The notes under the pieces were generated by a model. That model was given only the letters and a program-made list of their open reading frames with translations. It had not been told where the DNA came from and did no database searches. A DNA stretch of 64,000 nt from Thiofilum flexile DSM 14609 (GTDB lineage Bacteria > Pseudomonadota > Gammaproteobacteria > Thiotrichales > Thiotrichaceae): NCBI RefSeq assembly GCF_000380185.1, contig NZ_KB904752.1:18473-82472 (forward strand). Direction: 5' to 3'. How positions within the stretch are numbered: the stretch's first letter is position 1; each line of letters begins with the position of its first letter. Positions 42,746-53,598 of the stretch are shown piece after piece. A program made the position numbers and the translations under genes.

Positions 42746-45385
42746 TTATATTTTTAGCGCCTCAGTAATACGCGAGCGAATATATTCTTGATCATAGGTT
42801 TCGGTAATCGGTGAGCCATCGCGCCAAGTAATATAAAACACATCCTCGGCTTGTTCGCCTAGCGTCGTGATTAAGGCATTACGCACGGTTAAATCTAGCT
42901 CATAAAATACTGCGCCTAAACGAGATAAGAGTCCGGGCATATCGCCTGTTCTAAGCTCCATTTCTGTTAATTGCCGCTCAATGTTTTGACGGAAATGGAC
43001 ACGAGTCGGAATATCAAAGTTGCGTAAAATACGCGAGCGATGATGCTGACGTGGAATGATTTCGGGTAAGGTTAAATTATGTTTTAAGGTTTGAATTACA
43101 TAGTCCTCATCATTTTTACCAATGAGCTGATTATTAGGCCCTAATACATGCAAGGTATATAAGTCATGCTCGTCAATAGACGTTAGTCTTGCTTGTACAA
43201 TATTAAGATTTAATTGCTCCATCGTAGCGGCAACACGGAAAAATAAATCTCCTTTATCATGCCCGTAAATAAAGACGAGATTAATATTGCCTGAAACCGT
43301 TTCACTGAGTTGCACTACGGGTAAATGATGTTCTCGTGTGGATAGTAAACATTCTGCATGCCAGCAAATAGATTCAACCGAATGCTGTAATAAATACTCC
43401 TCACCTAAACGATCCCAAAGGCTCTCACATTCATCCACTGAAAAACCTAATTTCACTAAGCATTCTAAAGCAGAGCGTTTCTTCTCCTTGATCAATGAAT
43501 CACTTTGTTGTGAATGCGGGGTACGTGCTTGTAAATGGCGACGGGTGGCATGATAAAGCTCATGTAATAACGATTCTTTCCATCCATTCCATAATTTAGG
43601 ATTAGTACCACGAATATCGGCAATGGTAAGTAAGAATAAATAGTCTAGACGGCTTTGCTCTACTACCTGAGCAGCAAAATCAGCAATAACCTCAGGGTCG
43701 CTAATATCTTTACGTTGGGCGGTAACACTCATAATCAAATGATTGCGGACTAGCCAGCTCACTAAACCCGAATCATGTAAATCCATATTATGCTCACGAC
43801 AAAAGTCATACGCATCTTTTGACCCTAATTCGGAGTGATCACCATTACGACCTTTGGCAATATCATGAAATAAGCCTGCTAAATACAGTAGCTCTGGTTT
43901 TTGCAAATTGCGAAATACTTGGCTACAAAAAGGCATTTCCTGCTCGCCTTTCGGAGTACTATAATGGCGTAAATTACGTAATACCCAAAGCGTATGCTCA
44001 TCAACGGTATACACATGAAATAAATCATATTGCATGCGCCCTACAATACTCGCAAAAGCGGGAATATAAGCTGCTAAAATACCTAAACGATTCATCAGGC
44101 GCATTACAAAGGTAATGCCAGTATTTTGCTGTAGAATTTGGCGGAATATTTGCCGATGCCGTGATTGTTGTCTAAAGCTATTATCAATACGATAAACATT
44201 ACGCCGAATCAGCCGAATAGTATCGGGTGTTAAGCCGGTAATATGGGGCGTAATCTGCATTACCAGAAAAATTTCCAGCAAAGCAGTCGGGTATAATACA
44301 AAAGTATCGGGTGAACTAACTGCTAAATAACTGCCATAACGTTGATAATGCTCGCCTAACATAACCGGAGCAGGGTAGGTAGGCATTAAGACCTTATCAC
44401 GTAATACCCCAATTAATACTTCCGTTAAACGTTCTAATTCGGTAATGGTGCGATAGTATTGATGCATAAAAGCTTCAACCGCACTATTACGATTAGGGTC
44501 GTTATAACCAAAGGCTTGAGCAAGAGCATGTTGATAATCAAATAAGAGACGATCTTCTTTGCGTTTAGTGATTTCGTGTAGTAAAAAGCGAATACGCCAT
44601 AAAAAAGCCCGTCCGCGTTGTAGCGTACTATATTCGCCCGGTTCGAGTAGTTGGTGCTCGTGTAGTTCTTGTAGGGATAATTGCCCGTATTCGCGTTTAA
44701 TAATCCACGTAATCATTTGAATATCGCGCAAACCGCCGCGCCCTTCTTTTAGATTAGGCTCAACGCGATAGGAGGTATCGCCGAATTTAATATGGCGCTG
44801 TTTTTGTTCTTCTAGTTTAGCGGTAAAAAAATCTTGGCTAGACCACATATTGTCAGGGGCTATGGTTTTATTGAGTAGCTCAAATAAATCATGGCTGCCG
44901 GTAATATAGCGCGACTCCACTAGATTAGTAATAATCGTTAAGTCTTGGCGTGCGGCAGCTTCGCATTCGGGTAGGGTGCGCACACTGTGGCCTACTTCTA
45001 AACCGATATCCCACAGCATAGTAATAAACTGCCCAATACGTTCACTACAATGCGGGTCGGGGGTAGCTTTGAGCAGAATGAGTAGATCAATATCCGATTG
45101 AGGATGGAGTTCGCGTCGCCCATAGCCCCCGACGGCGATCAACGTGGTATTAAGATTGGCTTCTTCCGGTAGAATTTGCTCCCATAAACCTTGGAGCAAA
45201 TTATCAATAACATGGGTATGGGCATGGAGCAAGGTGCGAATATCTAAGCCAGCATGGAATTGCTGGCTTAATAGTTCTCGCGCTTGTTTAAGATACTGCC
45301 GATAGTGGGCAGGGCGCGAAGGCTCGGTTTTTAAAAAGGTTCTATATTGTTTAATAAATGCGTCAGTTTGTTCAAATACACTCAT
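42746..45385 (-). CDS. glnD: Bifunctional PII uridylyltransferase/uridylyl-removing enzyme
   Basis: Sensor of glutamine that uridylylates or deuridylylates PII proteins in nitrogen control. 879 aa from the ATG at 45385, which overlaps the map stop (ATGA); the frame runs seven codons further upstream but that start is less likely. Nucleotidyltransferase domain: GGYGRRELHPQSDIDLLIL near 75-93. GlnD linker: RVEPNLKEGRGGLRDIQ. HD domain: LAGLFHDIAKGRNGDHSELG near 500-520, providing uridylyl-removing activity. Two C-terminal ACT domains (about 690-879) bind glutamine. The map-glnD arrangement beside rpsB-tsf is conserved in gammaproteobacteria. Confidence 0.96.
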   Translation of the reverse strand: MSVFEQTDAFIKQYRTFLKTEPSRPAHYRQYLKQARELLSQQFHAGLDIRTLLHAHTHVIDNLLQGLWEQILPEEANLNTTLIAVGGYGRRELHPQSDIDLLILLKATPDPHCSERIGQFITMLWDIGLEVGHSVRTLPECEAAARQDLTIITNLVESRYITGSHDLFELLNKTIAPDNMWSSQDFFTAKLEEQKQRHIKFGDTSYRVEPNLKEGRGGLRDIQMITWIIKREYGQLSLQELHEHQLLEPGEYSTLQRGRAFLWRIRFLLHEITKRKEDRLLFDYQHALAQAFGYNDPNRNSAVEAFMHQYYRTITELERLTEVLIGVLRDKVLMPTYPAPVMLGEHYQRYGSYLAVSSPDTFVLYPTALLEIFLVMQITPHITGLTPDTIRLIRRNVYRIDNSFRQQSRHRQIFRQILQQNTGITFVMRLMNRLGILAAYIPAFASIVGRMQYDLFHVYTVDEHTLWVLRNLRHYSTPKGEQEMPFCSQVFRNLQKPELLYLAGLFHDIAKGRNGDHSELGSKDAYDFCREHNMDLHDSGLVSWLVRNHLIMSVTAQRKDISDPEVIADFAAQVVEQSRLDYLFLLTIADIRGTNPKLWNGWKESLLHELYHATRRHLQARTPHSQQSDSLIKEKKRSALECLVKLGFSVDECESLWDRLGEEYLLQHSVESICWHAECLLSTREHHLPVVQLSETVSGNINLVFIYGHDKGDLFFRVAATMEQLNLNIVQARLTSIDEHDLYTLHVLGPNNQLIGKNDEDYVIQTLKHNLTLPEIIPRQHHRSRILRNFDIPTRVHFRQNIERQLTEMELRTGDMPGLLSRLGAVFYELDLTVRNALITTLGEQAEDVFYITWRDGSPITETYDQEYIRSRITEALKI

Positions 45386-46179
45386 TGTACCATGCGTTCC
45401 TGCCAACCTTCTTCTTCTGGTCGGAGCGTGAGAATCTCAAAGCCTGTATCAGTGACTAGTACCGTGTGCTCCCATTGCGCGGAGAGCTTGTGATCTTTAG
45501 TCACGACGGTCCATTGATCAGGGAGCAGTTTAATATCTCGCTTGCCCTGATTAATCATCGGTTCGATAGTAAAAATCATCCCCGGTTCCATAATGATTTT
45601 ATCATTATCAGCATGGTAATAGTGCAAAACTTGAGGATCTTCGTGAAACTTAGCCCCTATACCATGCCCACAAAATTCTTGTACCACACTATAGTTCTGA
45701 CTATGAGCGTAAGCTTGGATGACTTTACCAATGGCGCTGAGTTTTGCGCCGGGTTTCACTTGTAAAATACCCAAATAGAGGCAGCGTTGGGTGACCTGTG
45801 CTAAGCGTTTGCCTGCAATGGTAGGTTCGCCCACGGAAAACATTTTGCTGGTATCACCATGATAGCCATCTTTAAGCACGGTAATATCAATATTGATCTC
45901 ATCACCTTTCTTTAGGCGCTTATCACTAGGGATACCGTGGCAAATCTGATGATTAATAGACGTACAAATCGATTTAGGAAAGGGGGGGCGACCGTAGTTT
46001 AAGGGTGCGGGAATGGCTTGCTGTACATTAACAATATAGTCATGGCACAGGGTATTAAGCTCATCGGTACTCACACCCGGTTTTACATGCGGTTCAATCA
46101 TTTCCAATACGTCCGCCGCTAAGCGTCCCGCAATGCGCATTTTTGTAATTTCTTCAGGGGTTTTAATCGTAATAGTCAT
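45382..46179 (-). CDS. map: Methionine aminopeptidase, type I
   Basis: 265-aa cytosolic metallopeptidase that removes N-terminal Met from nascent proteins. Metal ligands appear in INIDITVLKDGYHGDTSKMF (two Asp), GHGIGAKFHEDPQVLHY (His), MIFTIEPMIN (Glu) and AQWEHTVLVT (Glu). CTSINHQICHGIP is the substrate-pocket His region. It overlaps glnD by 4 bp, implying translational coupling, and is divergent from rpsB. Confidence 0.96.
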   Translation of the reverse strand: MTITIKTPEEITKMRIAGRLAADVLEMIEPHVKPGVSTDELNTLCHDYIVNVQQAIPAPLNYGRPPFPKSICTSINHQICHGIPSDKRLKKGDEINIDITVLKDGYHGDTSKMFSVGEPTIAGKRLAQVTQRCLYLGILQVKPGAKLSAIGKVIQAYAHSQNYSVVQEFCGHGIGAKFHEDPQVLHYYHADNDKIIMEPGMIFTIEPMINQGKRDIKLLPDQWTVVTKDHKLSAQWEHTVLVTDTGFEILTLRPEEEGWQERMVQ

Positions 46180-46372
46180 GAAGCCGTAGGTTCCGGTAGC
46201 ACTGTAAAGGGATTCATGGTATAAAGCGCCCGCGATTTTCGCAAATATATTGTTATTTTAAATCCACACATACATCTGAAACCTGCCATTCAGGGTGCTC
46301 TAGATTCCAATACTCGGATAATTACTAGGGTTGAAGGTAGGGGTGTATGGAGGCATAACCCAGGAGTTAATC

Positions 46373-47161
46373 ATGCCTAAAGTTACCATGCGTCAAATGC
46401 TGGAAGCCGGTGTTCACTTCGGACACCAAACCCGTTACTGGAATCCTAAGATGGCACCGTACATCTTTGGTGAGCGTAATAAAATTCACATCATCAATCT
46501 TGAGCAAACCCTGCCCATGTTTAATGATGCACTGAATTTTATCGGCAAATTAGCCTCTAAAAACGGCAAGATTTTATTCGTTGGTACCAAGCGTTCTGCC
46601 CGCGAAGCGATTCAAGATGCAGCTCTTTCTTGCAAAATGCCTTATATCAATCACCGCTGGTTAGGCGGTATGTTGACCAACTTCAAGACCGTTAAACAAT
46701 CGATTCGTCGTTTGAAAGATCTTGAAAAAGGTATGGAAGAAGGCGCACTGCAACGTCTTAATAAGAAAGAAATTTTGATGCAACAGCGCGAGCTGGAAAA
46801 ATTAGAGCGTGGCTTAGGCGGCATTAAAGAAATGAAAGGCTTACCTGACGCTATTTTCGTTATTGACGTGGGCTATGAGAAAATTGCTCTACAAGAAGCG
46901 AAAAAATTAGGTATTCCGGTCATTGGGGTAGTAGATACTAATAACCCATTGCTTAATGTTGACTATCCTATTCCAGGTAATGATGACGCAATTCGTGCCA
47001 TTCAACTGTATGTGACTGCTATCGCAGATACCATCAATGAAGCCCATGCTACTATTACTAATAGTGGTGGTTCATTAGAAGAGCCTACAGAAGAAGACGA
47101 CGTTGAAGTTGAAGACGATGTCGTGGTCGCTGCTGATTCAGACGACGCTGATCAAGACTAA
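46373..47161 (+). CDS. rpsB: 30S ribosomal protein S2
   Basis: 262 aa from ATG 46373 with AGGAG 7 nt upstream; the longer frame from 46331 is not conserved. [33 protein letters not shown] is the S2 N-terminus shown here only in part by [43 protein letters not shown] and [24 protein letters not shown] follow. The C-terminus is a long acidic tail of mostly Asp and Glu, longer than in E. coli. It pairs with tsf downstream as in most bacteria. Confidence 0.97.
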   Translation: MPKVTMRQMLEAGVHFGHQTRYWNPKMAPYIFGERNKIHIINLEQTLPMFNDALNFIGKLASKNGKILFVGTKRSAREAIQDAALSCKMPYINHRWLGGMLTNFKTVKQSIRRLKDLEKGMEEGALQRLNKKEILMQQRELEKLERGLGGIKEMKGLPDAIFVIDVGYEKIALQEAKKLGIPVIGVVDTNNPLLNVDYPIPGNDDAIRAIQLYVTAIADTINEAHATITNSGGSLEEPTEEDDVEVEDDVVVAADSDDADQD

Positions 47162-47229
47162 TCTGGAAATGATTATTTGTGTATACATCGCATTTTATGT
47201 CGATGTGTACCTAACGTGAGGATAAAGAA

Positions 47230-48117
47230 ATGGCCATTACTGCTAAAATGGTACAAGAACTGCGCGAGCGTACTGGCGCAGGCATGATGGATTGTAAAAA
47301 AGCATTGACTGAAACCAATGGTGACATGGAAGCCGCTATTGATTTAATGCGTAAGTCAGGTGCTTTGAAAGCAGAGAAAAAATCAGGTCGTGTGGCTGCT
47401 GAAGGCCGTGTTGTGATTAAAACAACACCTGATCGTAAAGTAGCTGCTTTAGTTGAAGTGAATAGCGAAACCGATTTCGTGGCTAAAGATGCGAACTTTG
47501 TTGAGTTTGCTGAAGCGGTTGCCGATGCGGTATTAGCCAAACGTCCAGCGGATATGGCAGCTCTAGCGGCTTTACCATTGGCTAGTGGTCAAACGGTAGA
47601 GGAAGCACGTGCGGCCTTAGTCGCTAAAATTGGTGAAAATATCCAAGTTCGTCGTTTCCAAATCGTCGAAGCATCTGAAGGCGCGATTGCTACTTACTTA
47701 CACAGCAATAATAAAATTGGTGTGGCAGTGAGTGTGACGGGTGAGGAAGAGCTAGGTAAAGATTTAGCGATGCACATTGCTGCAAGCCGCCCAGTTTGCC
47801 TCGATGAGTCTGGTGTACCGGCTGATATCGTAGCGCGTGAGCGTGATGTACAGTTAGACATCGTAATGCAAAGCGGTAAAAGCCGTGAAATCGCAGAAAA
47901 AATGCTTGAAGGCAAAATGCGTAAATTCTTGGCTGAATTAACCTTATTAGGCCAACCCTTTGTGAAGGATGCGAATCAAACTGTCGCACAACTCTTAAAG
48001 TCTAAAGGCGCTAAGGTAACGACCTTTGTACGTTTTGAGGCGGGCGAAGGGATTGAGAAGAAGCAAGAAAATTTTGCTGATGAAGTGAAAGCACAAGCAG
48101 CACAAGCGGCTCAATAA
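47230..48117 (+). CDS. tsf: Translation elongation factor Ts
   Basis: 295-aa nucleotide exchange factor for EF-Tu. The N-terminal UBA-like region reads [35 protein letters not shown] near 78-91 contains the TDFV motif that contacts EF-Tu; [18 protein letters not shown] is the C-terminal module signature. GAGGATAAAG precedes the ATG. A strong terminator follows, so rpsB-tsf is a separate unit from pyrH. Confidence 0.97.
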   Translation: MAITAKMVQELRERTGAGMMDCKKALTETNGDMEAAIDLMRKSGALKAEKKSGRVAAEGRVVIKTTPDRKVAALVEVNSETDFVAKDANFVEFAEAVADAVLAKRPADMAALAALPLASGQTVEEARAALVAKIGENIQVRRFQIVEASEGAIATYLHSNNKIGVAVSVTGEEELGKDLAMHIAASRPVCLDESGVPADIVARERDVQLDIVMQSGKSREIAEKMLEGKMRKFLAELTLLGQPFVKDANQTVAQLLKSKGAKVTTFVRFEAGEGIEKKQENFADEVKAQAAQAAQ

Positions 48118-48134
48118 TGAATTGAGTTAAGCAC

Positions 48135-48163
48135 AAAAAAGGGGCAGTCATTGCCCCTTTTTT
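48135..48163 (+). terminator. Rho-independent terminator after tsf
   Basis: AAAAAAGGGGCA/TGCCCCTTTTTT stem (48135-48146 with 48152-48163) and 5-nt loop, 17 bp after the stop. Confidence 0.93.
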
Positions 48164-48228
48164 CTATCACCCGTATCCAGATTCTCTTAGATTGTTTTAC
48201 ACTTACTGGCTGTTGTAAGGAATTTAAT

Positions 48229-48948
48229 ATGGCTCAACGCATTCAACCTAAACGTATTTTATTAAAACTCAGTGGCGAAGCGCTAATGGGTAATCAAGAT
48301 ACGGGTATCGATCCGGTTATTTTGAATCGGGTCGGACGTGAAGTTTTAGAGGTACAAGCGCAAGGCGTTGAGGTTGCTTTAGTCATTGGTGGTGGTAACT
48401 TGTTTCGCGGAGCAGGTTTAGCCGCAGCCGGTATGGATCGTGTGCGTGGTGACCAAATGGGCATGCTCGCAACCGTGATGAATGCAATTGCCATGCAAGA
48501 TTGTATCGAGCAACTCGGTGGTCGTTGTGACATTATGACTGCCATGACGATTGAAGGCATGAGTGAACGTTTTAATGCTCATGAGGCTAGACGCCGTTTA
48601 CAAGCTGGTGCTGTGGTGATTTGTGCCGCAGGGACAGGCAATCCTTTTTTTACCACCGATACTGCAGCGAGTTTGCGAGCGGTAGAGTTGGAAGCTGATT
48701 TGCTATTAAAAGCGACTAAGGTCGATGGTATTTATACCAAAGACCCCGCTAAGCATGCGGATGCGGTGCGTTATGACCAGCTAAAATTTGATGAAGCCAT
48801 TGCTAAACAGTTAGGAGTGATGGATTTAACCGCCATGGTAATGTGTCGGGATAATCGACTCCCCCTATGTGTGTTTGATATGTTTGCAGCGAATGCTCTC
48901 AGTGCTATTGTGCAGGGAGCAGCGATAGGTACTCTGGTAGAGGTTTAA
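48229..48948 (+). CDS. pyrH: UMP kinase
   Basis: 239-aa amino-acid-kinase-family enzyme that phosphorylates UMP to UDP. Start ATG 48229 with TAAGGA 5 nt upstream; an in-frame ATG at 48151 lies inside the tsf terminator and is rejected. [45 protein letters not shown] and [14 protein letters not shown] are signature motifs. First gene of the envelope supercluster, 4 bp before frr. Confidence 0.97.
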   Translation: MAQRIQPKRILLKLSGEALMGNQDTGIDPVILNRVGREVLEVQAQGVEVALVIGGGNLFRGAGLAAAGMDRVRGDQMGMLATVMNAIAMQDCIEQLGGRCDIMTAMTIEGMSERFNAHEARRRLQAGAVVICAAGTGNPFFTTDTAASLRAVELEADLLLKATKVDGIYTKDPAKHADAVRYDQLKFDEAIAKQLGVMDLTAMVMCRDNRLPLCVFDMFAANALSAIVQGAAIGTLVEV

Positions 48949-48952
48949 GTTT

Positions 48953-49510
48953 ATGTTAGATGAGATTAAAAAAGACGCCGATGTGCGTATGCAGAAAAGT
49001 ATTGAGGCACTGAAAGCCGCTTTTGTTAAAGTTCGTACCGGACGTGCTCATCCGAGTTTATTGGATCATATTACTGTTGATTATTACGGTTCCCCCGTAC
49101 CTTTGAGCCAAGTGGCGAATGTATCGGCAGAAGATGCCCGTACACTCACGGTGACTCCGTGGGAAAAACCCATGGTAGCCGTGATTGAAAAGGCGATTTT
49201 GAATTCTGATTTAGGCCTAAACCCTAATAGTGCAGGAACCACCATTCGTGTACCGTTACCCCCCTTAACCGAAGAGCGCCGTAAGGACTTAGTAAAAGTC
49301 GTCCGTGGCGAGGCAGAAGGGGCACGGGTTGCGATTCGCAATATCCGCCGTGATGCGAATGATAAATTGAAAGCACTGCAAAAAGATAAGCAAATTTCCG
49401 AAGACGAAGAGCGTCGCGGACAAGATGCGGTGCAAAAGGTCACTGACCAATATATCAAAGAAGTGGATGTTGTTTTAGAGCGTAAAGAACAAGACTTGAT
49501 GGCGGTGTAA
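48953..49510 (+). CDS. frr: Ribosome recycling factor
   Basis: 185 aa, the standard length. With EF-G it splits post-termination ribosomes. [15 protein letters not shown] near 27-41, [17 protein letters not shown], and the helical [22 protein letters not shown] near 118-139 are diagnostic. Its stop TAA shares the final A with the uppS start (TAATG). Confidence 0.97.
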   Translation: MLDEIKKDADVRMQKSIEALKAAFVKVRTGRAHPSLLDHITVDYYGSPVPLSQVANVSAEDARTLTVTPWEKPMVAVIEKAILNSDLGLNPNSAGTTIRVPLPPLTEERRKDLVKVVRGEAEGARVAIRNIRRDANDKLKALQKDKQISEDEERRGQDAVQKVTDQYIKEVDVVLERKEQDLMAV

Positions 49511-50250
49511 TGACTCAATCCCAACGACCCCGCCATGTGGCGGTTGTGATGGATGGTAATGGGCGCTGGGCGAAAGCACGTTTATTACCGCGCCTCTTAG
49601 GTCATCAGCGGGGCGTTGAGGCGGCTCGTAAAGTGATTCGCGGTTGTAGCCAAGCAGGGGTCGAGTGTCTCACCCTGTTTGCGTTTAGTAGCGAAAACTG
49701 GAAGCGTCCTGAGGACGAGGTTTCTGGTTTAATGTCGCTTTTTATGACTGTGCTTGACCGTGAAGCAGAGGGGCTGATCCGACACAATATTCGGCTCCAT
49801 TTTATCGGTGATCGCCACGCTTTTTCCCCTAATCTACAAGCCAAAATTAGCCAAACCGAAGCCAAAACCGCGCACTGCACGGGAATGCGCCTCTTAATAG
49901 CGGCTAATTATGGGGGGCGTTGGGATATTATTCATGCTGTGCAAGCCTATCTGAAGGCTCATCCTCAGGCCGATCCCCTGACTTTAACAGAGCAGTCTAT
50001 AGCCCCCTATCTTAGTACCGCAGAGCTAAATGTACCTGAACCCGATTTGTTTATTCGCACGGGGGGAGAGTGTCGCATTAGTAATTTCTTATTGTGGCAA
50101 TTGGCGTATGCTGAACTGTATTTTACTGATAAGTTGTGGCCTGAGTTTAATGAGCAAGATTTACAAGCTGCTTTTGTTGATTTTGCCAAACGTCAGCGCC
50201 GTTTTGGTATGACAGGTGAGCAAATCACGCAAGGAACCGACCATGCTTAA
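49510..50250 (+). CDS. uppS: Undecaprenyl diphosphate synthase (cis-prenyltransferase)
   Basis: 246 aa. Makes the C55 carrier lipid for peptidoglycan and O-antigen. HVAVVMDGNGRWAKAR near 9-24 has the catalytic Asp, GHQRGVEAARKVIR follows, FAFSSENWKRPEDEV is present, and PEPDLFIRTGGECRISNFLLWQ carries the RTGGExRxSNFLLWQ signature. It overlaps frr by 1 nt and cdsA by 8 nt. Confidence 0.97.
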   Translation: MTQSQRPRHVAVVMDGNGRWAKARLLPRLLGHQRGVEAARKVIRGCSQAGVECLTLFAFSSENWKRPEDEVSGLMSLFMTVLDREAEGLIRHNIRLHFIGDRHAFSPNLQAKISQTEAKTAHCTGMRLLIAANYGGRWDIIHAVQAYLKAHPQADPLTLTEQSIAPYLSTAELNVPEPDLFIRTGGECRISNFLLWQLAYAELYFTDKLWPEFNEQDLQAAFVDFAKRQRRFGMTGEQITQGTDHA

Positions 50251-51055
50251 GCAAAGGGTTATTACAGGTATTATTCTAGTCGCCATTGTACTCGCAGCCT
50301 TATTGCTGTTACCGCCGACGGTATTTGCGGTGCTGTCTTTAGTGGTCATAGTAGGCTTAGGTAGTTGGGAGTGGGCGGCACTGGTGGGTTACCGTTTTAT
50401 GCCCCAGCGCTTAGTCGCTATGTTACCCACACTCGTATTAGCCCTGCTGTTATTATTAATGCAGCCCCCGGTCATGCCTGTGGTAGTGGTGGGTGTGATG
50501 GTATGGGGAGGCATTTTAGGTTTGTTATGGCATTATCGCCAACACACCCGTTTTTATCGTGATTATCTGTGGTTATTACCTATGTTGGGCATTTTAGTGC
50601 TCAGCATTGCTTGGTATGCACTCAGCCACCTAAATGCCTTATCGGTGGGGTATGTCCTCTATGTGATTGGCTTAGTAGCGGTCGCTGATACGGGCGCGTA
50701 CTTTACGGGCAAACGGTTTGGCAAAGTTAAATTAGCGCCGGAATTAAGTCCGGGTAAAACCCGTGAAGGGGCTTATGGAGCATTGGCTTTAGGTACTATT
50801 TGGGCTATTGCTGGGGCGTTAGTATTGGGTTTTTCACTCGGACAAAGTATTGCCTTTGTGGTGTTGTCATTAATAGTCGTTATTTTTTCCATTGCGGGCG
50901 ATTTATTTGAAAGCATGGTCAAGCGTGAAGCAGGCGTCAAAGATAGCGGTCAGCTTTTACCGGGGCATGGAGGGATTCTAGATCGCATTGATGGCTTATT
51001 AGCGGCATTACCAGTATTTTCTCTTGGCTTATGGTGGATTAGGAGCGGTCTATGA
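50243..51055 (+). CDS. cdsA: Phosphatidate cytidylyltransferase (CDP-diglyceride synthase)
   Basis: 270-aa integral membrane enzyme from ATG 50243 ([10 protein letters not shown]), inside the uppS stop region, with AAGGA 7-11 nt upstream. Converts phosphatidate and CTP to CDP-diacylglycerol. Seven to eight hydrophobic segments, [30 protein letters not shown], and the family signature S-x(2)-KR-x(4)-KD-x(5)[11 protein letters not shown] near 224-252 in the C-terminal part. It overlaps dxr by 4 bp. Confidence 0.96.
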   Translation: MLKQRVITGIILVAIVLAALLLLPPTVFAVLSLVVIVGLGSWEWAALVGYRFMPQRLVAMLPTLVLALLLLLMQPPVMPVVVVGVMVWGGILGLLWHYRQHTRFYRDYLWLLPMLGILVLSIAWYALSHLNALSVGYVLYVIGLVAVADTGAYFTGKRFGKVKLAPELSPGKTREGAYGALALGTIWAIAGALVLGFSLGQSIAFVVLSLIVVIFSIAGDLFESMVKREAGVKDSGQLLPGHGGILDRIDGLLAALPVFSLGLWWIRSGL

Positions 51056-52221
51056 AAAGCGTCACGATTCTAGGTGCAACCGGCAGTATTGGAGTGAGCA
51101 CCCTAGATGTGATAGCCCAACATCCTGAGCGTTTTAAAGTATTTGCTTTATCCGCCAGCCAGAATATCGAGCGCTTGTTTGCTCAATGCCAAGCCTTTAA
51201 ACCCCGTTATGCGGTACTGACTCAAGTCAATGCAGCCGAGCAGTTACAAGCCCTACTGAAACAAGTTGATATACCGACAGAAGTGCTCGCAGGCGAGGAG
51301 GCTTTAAGCTTCATTGCAGCTCATCCTGATACTGACTATGTGATGGCAGCTATTGTTGGCGCAGCCGGTTTAAGGCCAACGCTTGCCGCTGCTCAAGCGG
51401 GTAAGCGGGTATTACTGGCAAATAAAGAAGCGCTAGTCATGTCAGGTCAACTGTTTATGGATGCAGTGCAAAGCGCAGGGGCAGAATTATTGCCGATTGA
51501 TAGTGAGCACAATGCGATATTTCAGTGTTTACCGACGCAAAATAGACAACAGGGTGTTCAGAAGTTATTGTTGACGGCATCTGGTGGGCCTTTTAGAACG
51601 TGGGAGCAAGAGCGTTTAGCGAGTATAACGCCGGCTCAAGCGGTGGCTCATCCTAATTGGAGTATGGGAAAAAAGATATCGGTGGATTCTGCCACCCTCA
51701 TGAATAAAGGGTTAGAAACCATTGAGGCCTGTTGGTTATTTAATATGCCAATGGAGCAGATTGAAGTAGTCGTACATCCCCAGAGTACGATTCATTCAAT
51801 GGTAACTTATTGTGATGGCTCGGTCTTAGCACAATTAGGTAATCCCGATATGCGTACTCCGATTGCTTATGCGTTAGGGTATCCAGAGCGACTTCCGTCA
51901 GGGGTTGAACCCTTAGATTTCTTCCAGTTGGCGCGTCTAGACTTCGAGCGTCCCGATTTAGTACGTTTTCCGTGCTTGCGCCTCGCGGCTGAAGCGCATC
52001 AAGCGGGAGGCTATGCAACGATTGCACTGAATGCCGCGAATGAAGAAGCGGTGCAAGCATTTTTAAATCAGCAGATTGGATTTTTGGATATACCGCGATT
52101 GATTGAACAAGTACTGGCTCAGGCTTGCTCTGGAACCCCAACGACTTTGGAAACTATTTTTATTCAGGACAAGGACAGCCGTGAAGCGGCACTATCTTGG
52201 ATAAAAAATAAAAAAATGTAG
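51052..52221 (+). CDS. dxr: 1-deoxy-D-xylulose 5-phosphate reductoisomerase
   Basis: 389 aa. Second step of the MEP isoprenoid pathway, feeding UppS. NADPH-binding [17 protein letters not shown] at the N-terminus, [11 protein letters not shown] near 124, [13 protein letters not shown] near 150 with metal-binding Asp and Glu, SGGPFRTW, and [20 protein letters not shown] near 204-223. Standard length, no internal defects. Confidence 0.97.
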   Translation: MKSVTILGATGSIGVSTLDVIAQHPERFKVFALSASQNIERLFAQCQAFKPRYAVLTQVNAAEQLQALLKQVDIPTEVLAGEEALSFIAAHPDTDYVMAAIVGAAGLRPTLAAAQAGKRVLLANKEALVMSGQLFMDAVQSAGAELLPIDSEHNAIFQCLPTQNRQQGVQKLLLTASGGPFRTWEQERLASITPAQAVAHPNWSMGKKISVDSATLMNKGLETIEACWLFNMPMEQIEVVVHPQSTIHSMVTYCDGSVLAQLGNPDMRTPIAYALGYPERLPSGVEPLDFFQLARLDFERPDLVRFPCLRLAAEAHQAGGYATIALNAANEEAVQAFLNQQIGFLDIPRLIEQVLAQACSGTPTTLETIFIQDKDSREAALSWIKNKKM

Positions 52222-52228
52222 TGATGCC

Positions 52229-53596
52229 ATGGACTTGCTAATTATTATCCCCGCCTTTTTGGTTACTATTGGTATTTTAGTAACGGTTCACGAATTTGGA
52301 CATTATTGGGTTGCGCGTAAATTAGGCGTAAAAGTGCTGCGCTTTTCCATTGGTATGGGTAAGCCCTTTTGGTCAAAACGTGGTAAAGATGCCGATCAAG
52401 TCGAATATGCTTTAGCACCCTTTCCTATAGGGGGCTATGTGCAGATGTTAGACGAACGGGAGGGCGAGGTCGATCCTAGTGAAGTACATCGTGCCTTTAA
52501 CCGTCAACCTGTATGGAAGCGTTTTGCTATTGTCGCCGCAGGCCCGATTGCGAATTTTATCTTGGCAGGTCTTTTATATACGCTGATGTTTAGCATCGGT
52601 ATACCGGCTTATCCTGCTCTGGTGAGTGCTCTACCGAATACGCCTGCTGCTACTGCTGGCTTTCAGGTGGGCGATAAAATCGTTGCTGTGGCGGGACAAG
52701 AGGTTGCTAGTTTTCAAGATGCACGCCAAATGCTCTTAGAGCAATATCTAGCTGATCCTATAGTCAGTGTTGAGGTGGAAACCCAACAAGGGCAACGTAC
52801 AACTCGTTCTCTCGATTTAACCGATATTCCCATGCTAGCGGATGAGCGCGATTATTTTCAAAAAGCAGGTTTACGTAGTTGGGCACCTCAATTAGCGGTT
52901 TATGCCAGCGGTATTCTTCCCAATAGTCCCGCAGAACAAGCAGGTGCTCAAGCCAATGATAAAATTCTAGAAATTAATCATACACCGATTGGTATGAGTG
53001 AAGATGTGATCCGTTTGGTGCGTGCGAGTGAGGGCAAAACGCTAGAGGTCAAGGTAGAGCGTGTTTCGGGTGTCACTAACCTCAATATTACCCCCCAGTT
53101 ACAAGAGGTCAATGGTCAAAAAATCTTTACGATGGGCGTGGGTCTCACTGAGCGTAGTCCGCCTGAGGTGGTAGAGAAGCTGCAATTTACCCAACGCTAT
53201 GGCGTGATCGATGCGCTAGTGCGTGGTCTTGAGGAAACCCAACGCATTACTGTGATGTCCGTTCAATTAATGGGACGTATATTCACGGGCGAGGTTTCAC
53301 TGACCAATATTAGTGGGCCTTTAACTATTGCGCAGTTTTCAGGGGAAGCAGCAAAGTCGGGATTAACCTACTTTATCGGTTTTTTAGCCATTATTAGTAT
53401 AAGTTTAGGTATTTTAAATTTGTTACCTATTCCGATGTTGGATGGCGGGCATTTGCTGTTTTACATAGTAGAAATGATAAAAGGCTCGCCTGTGTCTCAA
53501 CGGGTAGAGGAATTGGGCATGCGTGTCGGCTTGACAGCTATTGGTAGCTTGATGGTTTTGGCCTTGTATAACGATTTAATGCGGTTGATCAGATAA
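52229..53596 (+). CDS. rseP: RIP zinc metalloprotease, site-2 protease of sigma-E pathway
   Basis: 455-aa inner-membrane protease. HEFGH near residue 21 is the zinc motif in TM1; two PDZ domains span about 110-300; the second metal site is NLLPIPMLDGGHLLFY near 391-406. Cleaves anti-sigma factor RseA after DegS in the envelope-stress response and clears signal peptides. Ends 2 bp before bamA. Confidence 0.96.
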   Translation: MDLLIIIPAFLVTIGILVTVHEFGHYWVARKLGVKVLRFSIGMGKPFWSKRGKDADQVEYALAPFPIGGYVQMLDEREGEVDPSEVHRAFNRQPVWKRFAIVAAGPIANFILAGLLYTLMFSIGIPAYPALVSALPNTPAATAGFQVGDKIVAVAGQEVASFQDARQMLLEQYLADPIVSVEVETQQGQRTTRSLDLTDIPMLADERDYFQKAGLRSWAPQLAVYASGILPNSPAEQAGAQANDKILEINHTPIGMSEDVIRLVRASEGKTLEVKVERVSGVTNLNITPQLQEVNGQKIFTMGVGLTERSPPEVVEKLQFTQRYGVIDALVRGLEETQRITVMSVQLMGRIFTGEVSLTNISGPLTIAQFSGEAAKSGLTYFIGFLAIISISLGILNLLPIPMLDGGHLLFYIVEMIKGSPVSQRVEELGMRVGLTAIGSLMVLALYNDLMRLIR

Positions 53597-53598
53597 TC

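Noticed and set aside
46180..46372. Possible ribosomal-protein leader structure upstream of rpsB
   Set aside because: I could not identify a convincing conserved fold or promoter pair by eye.
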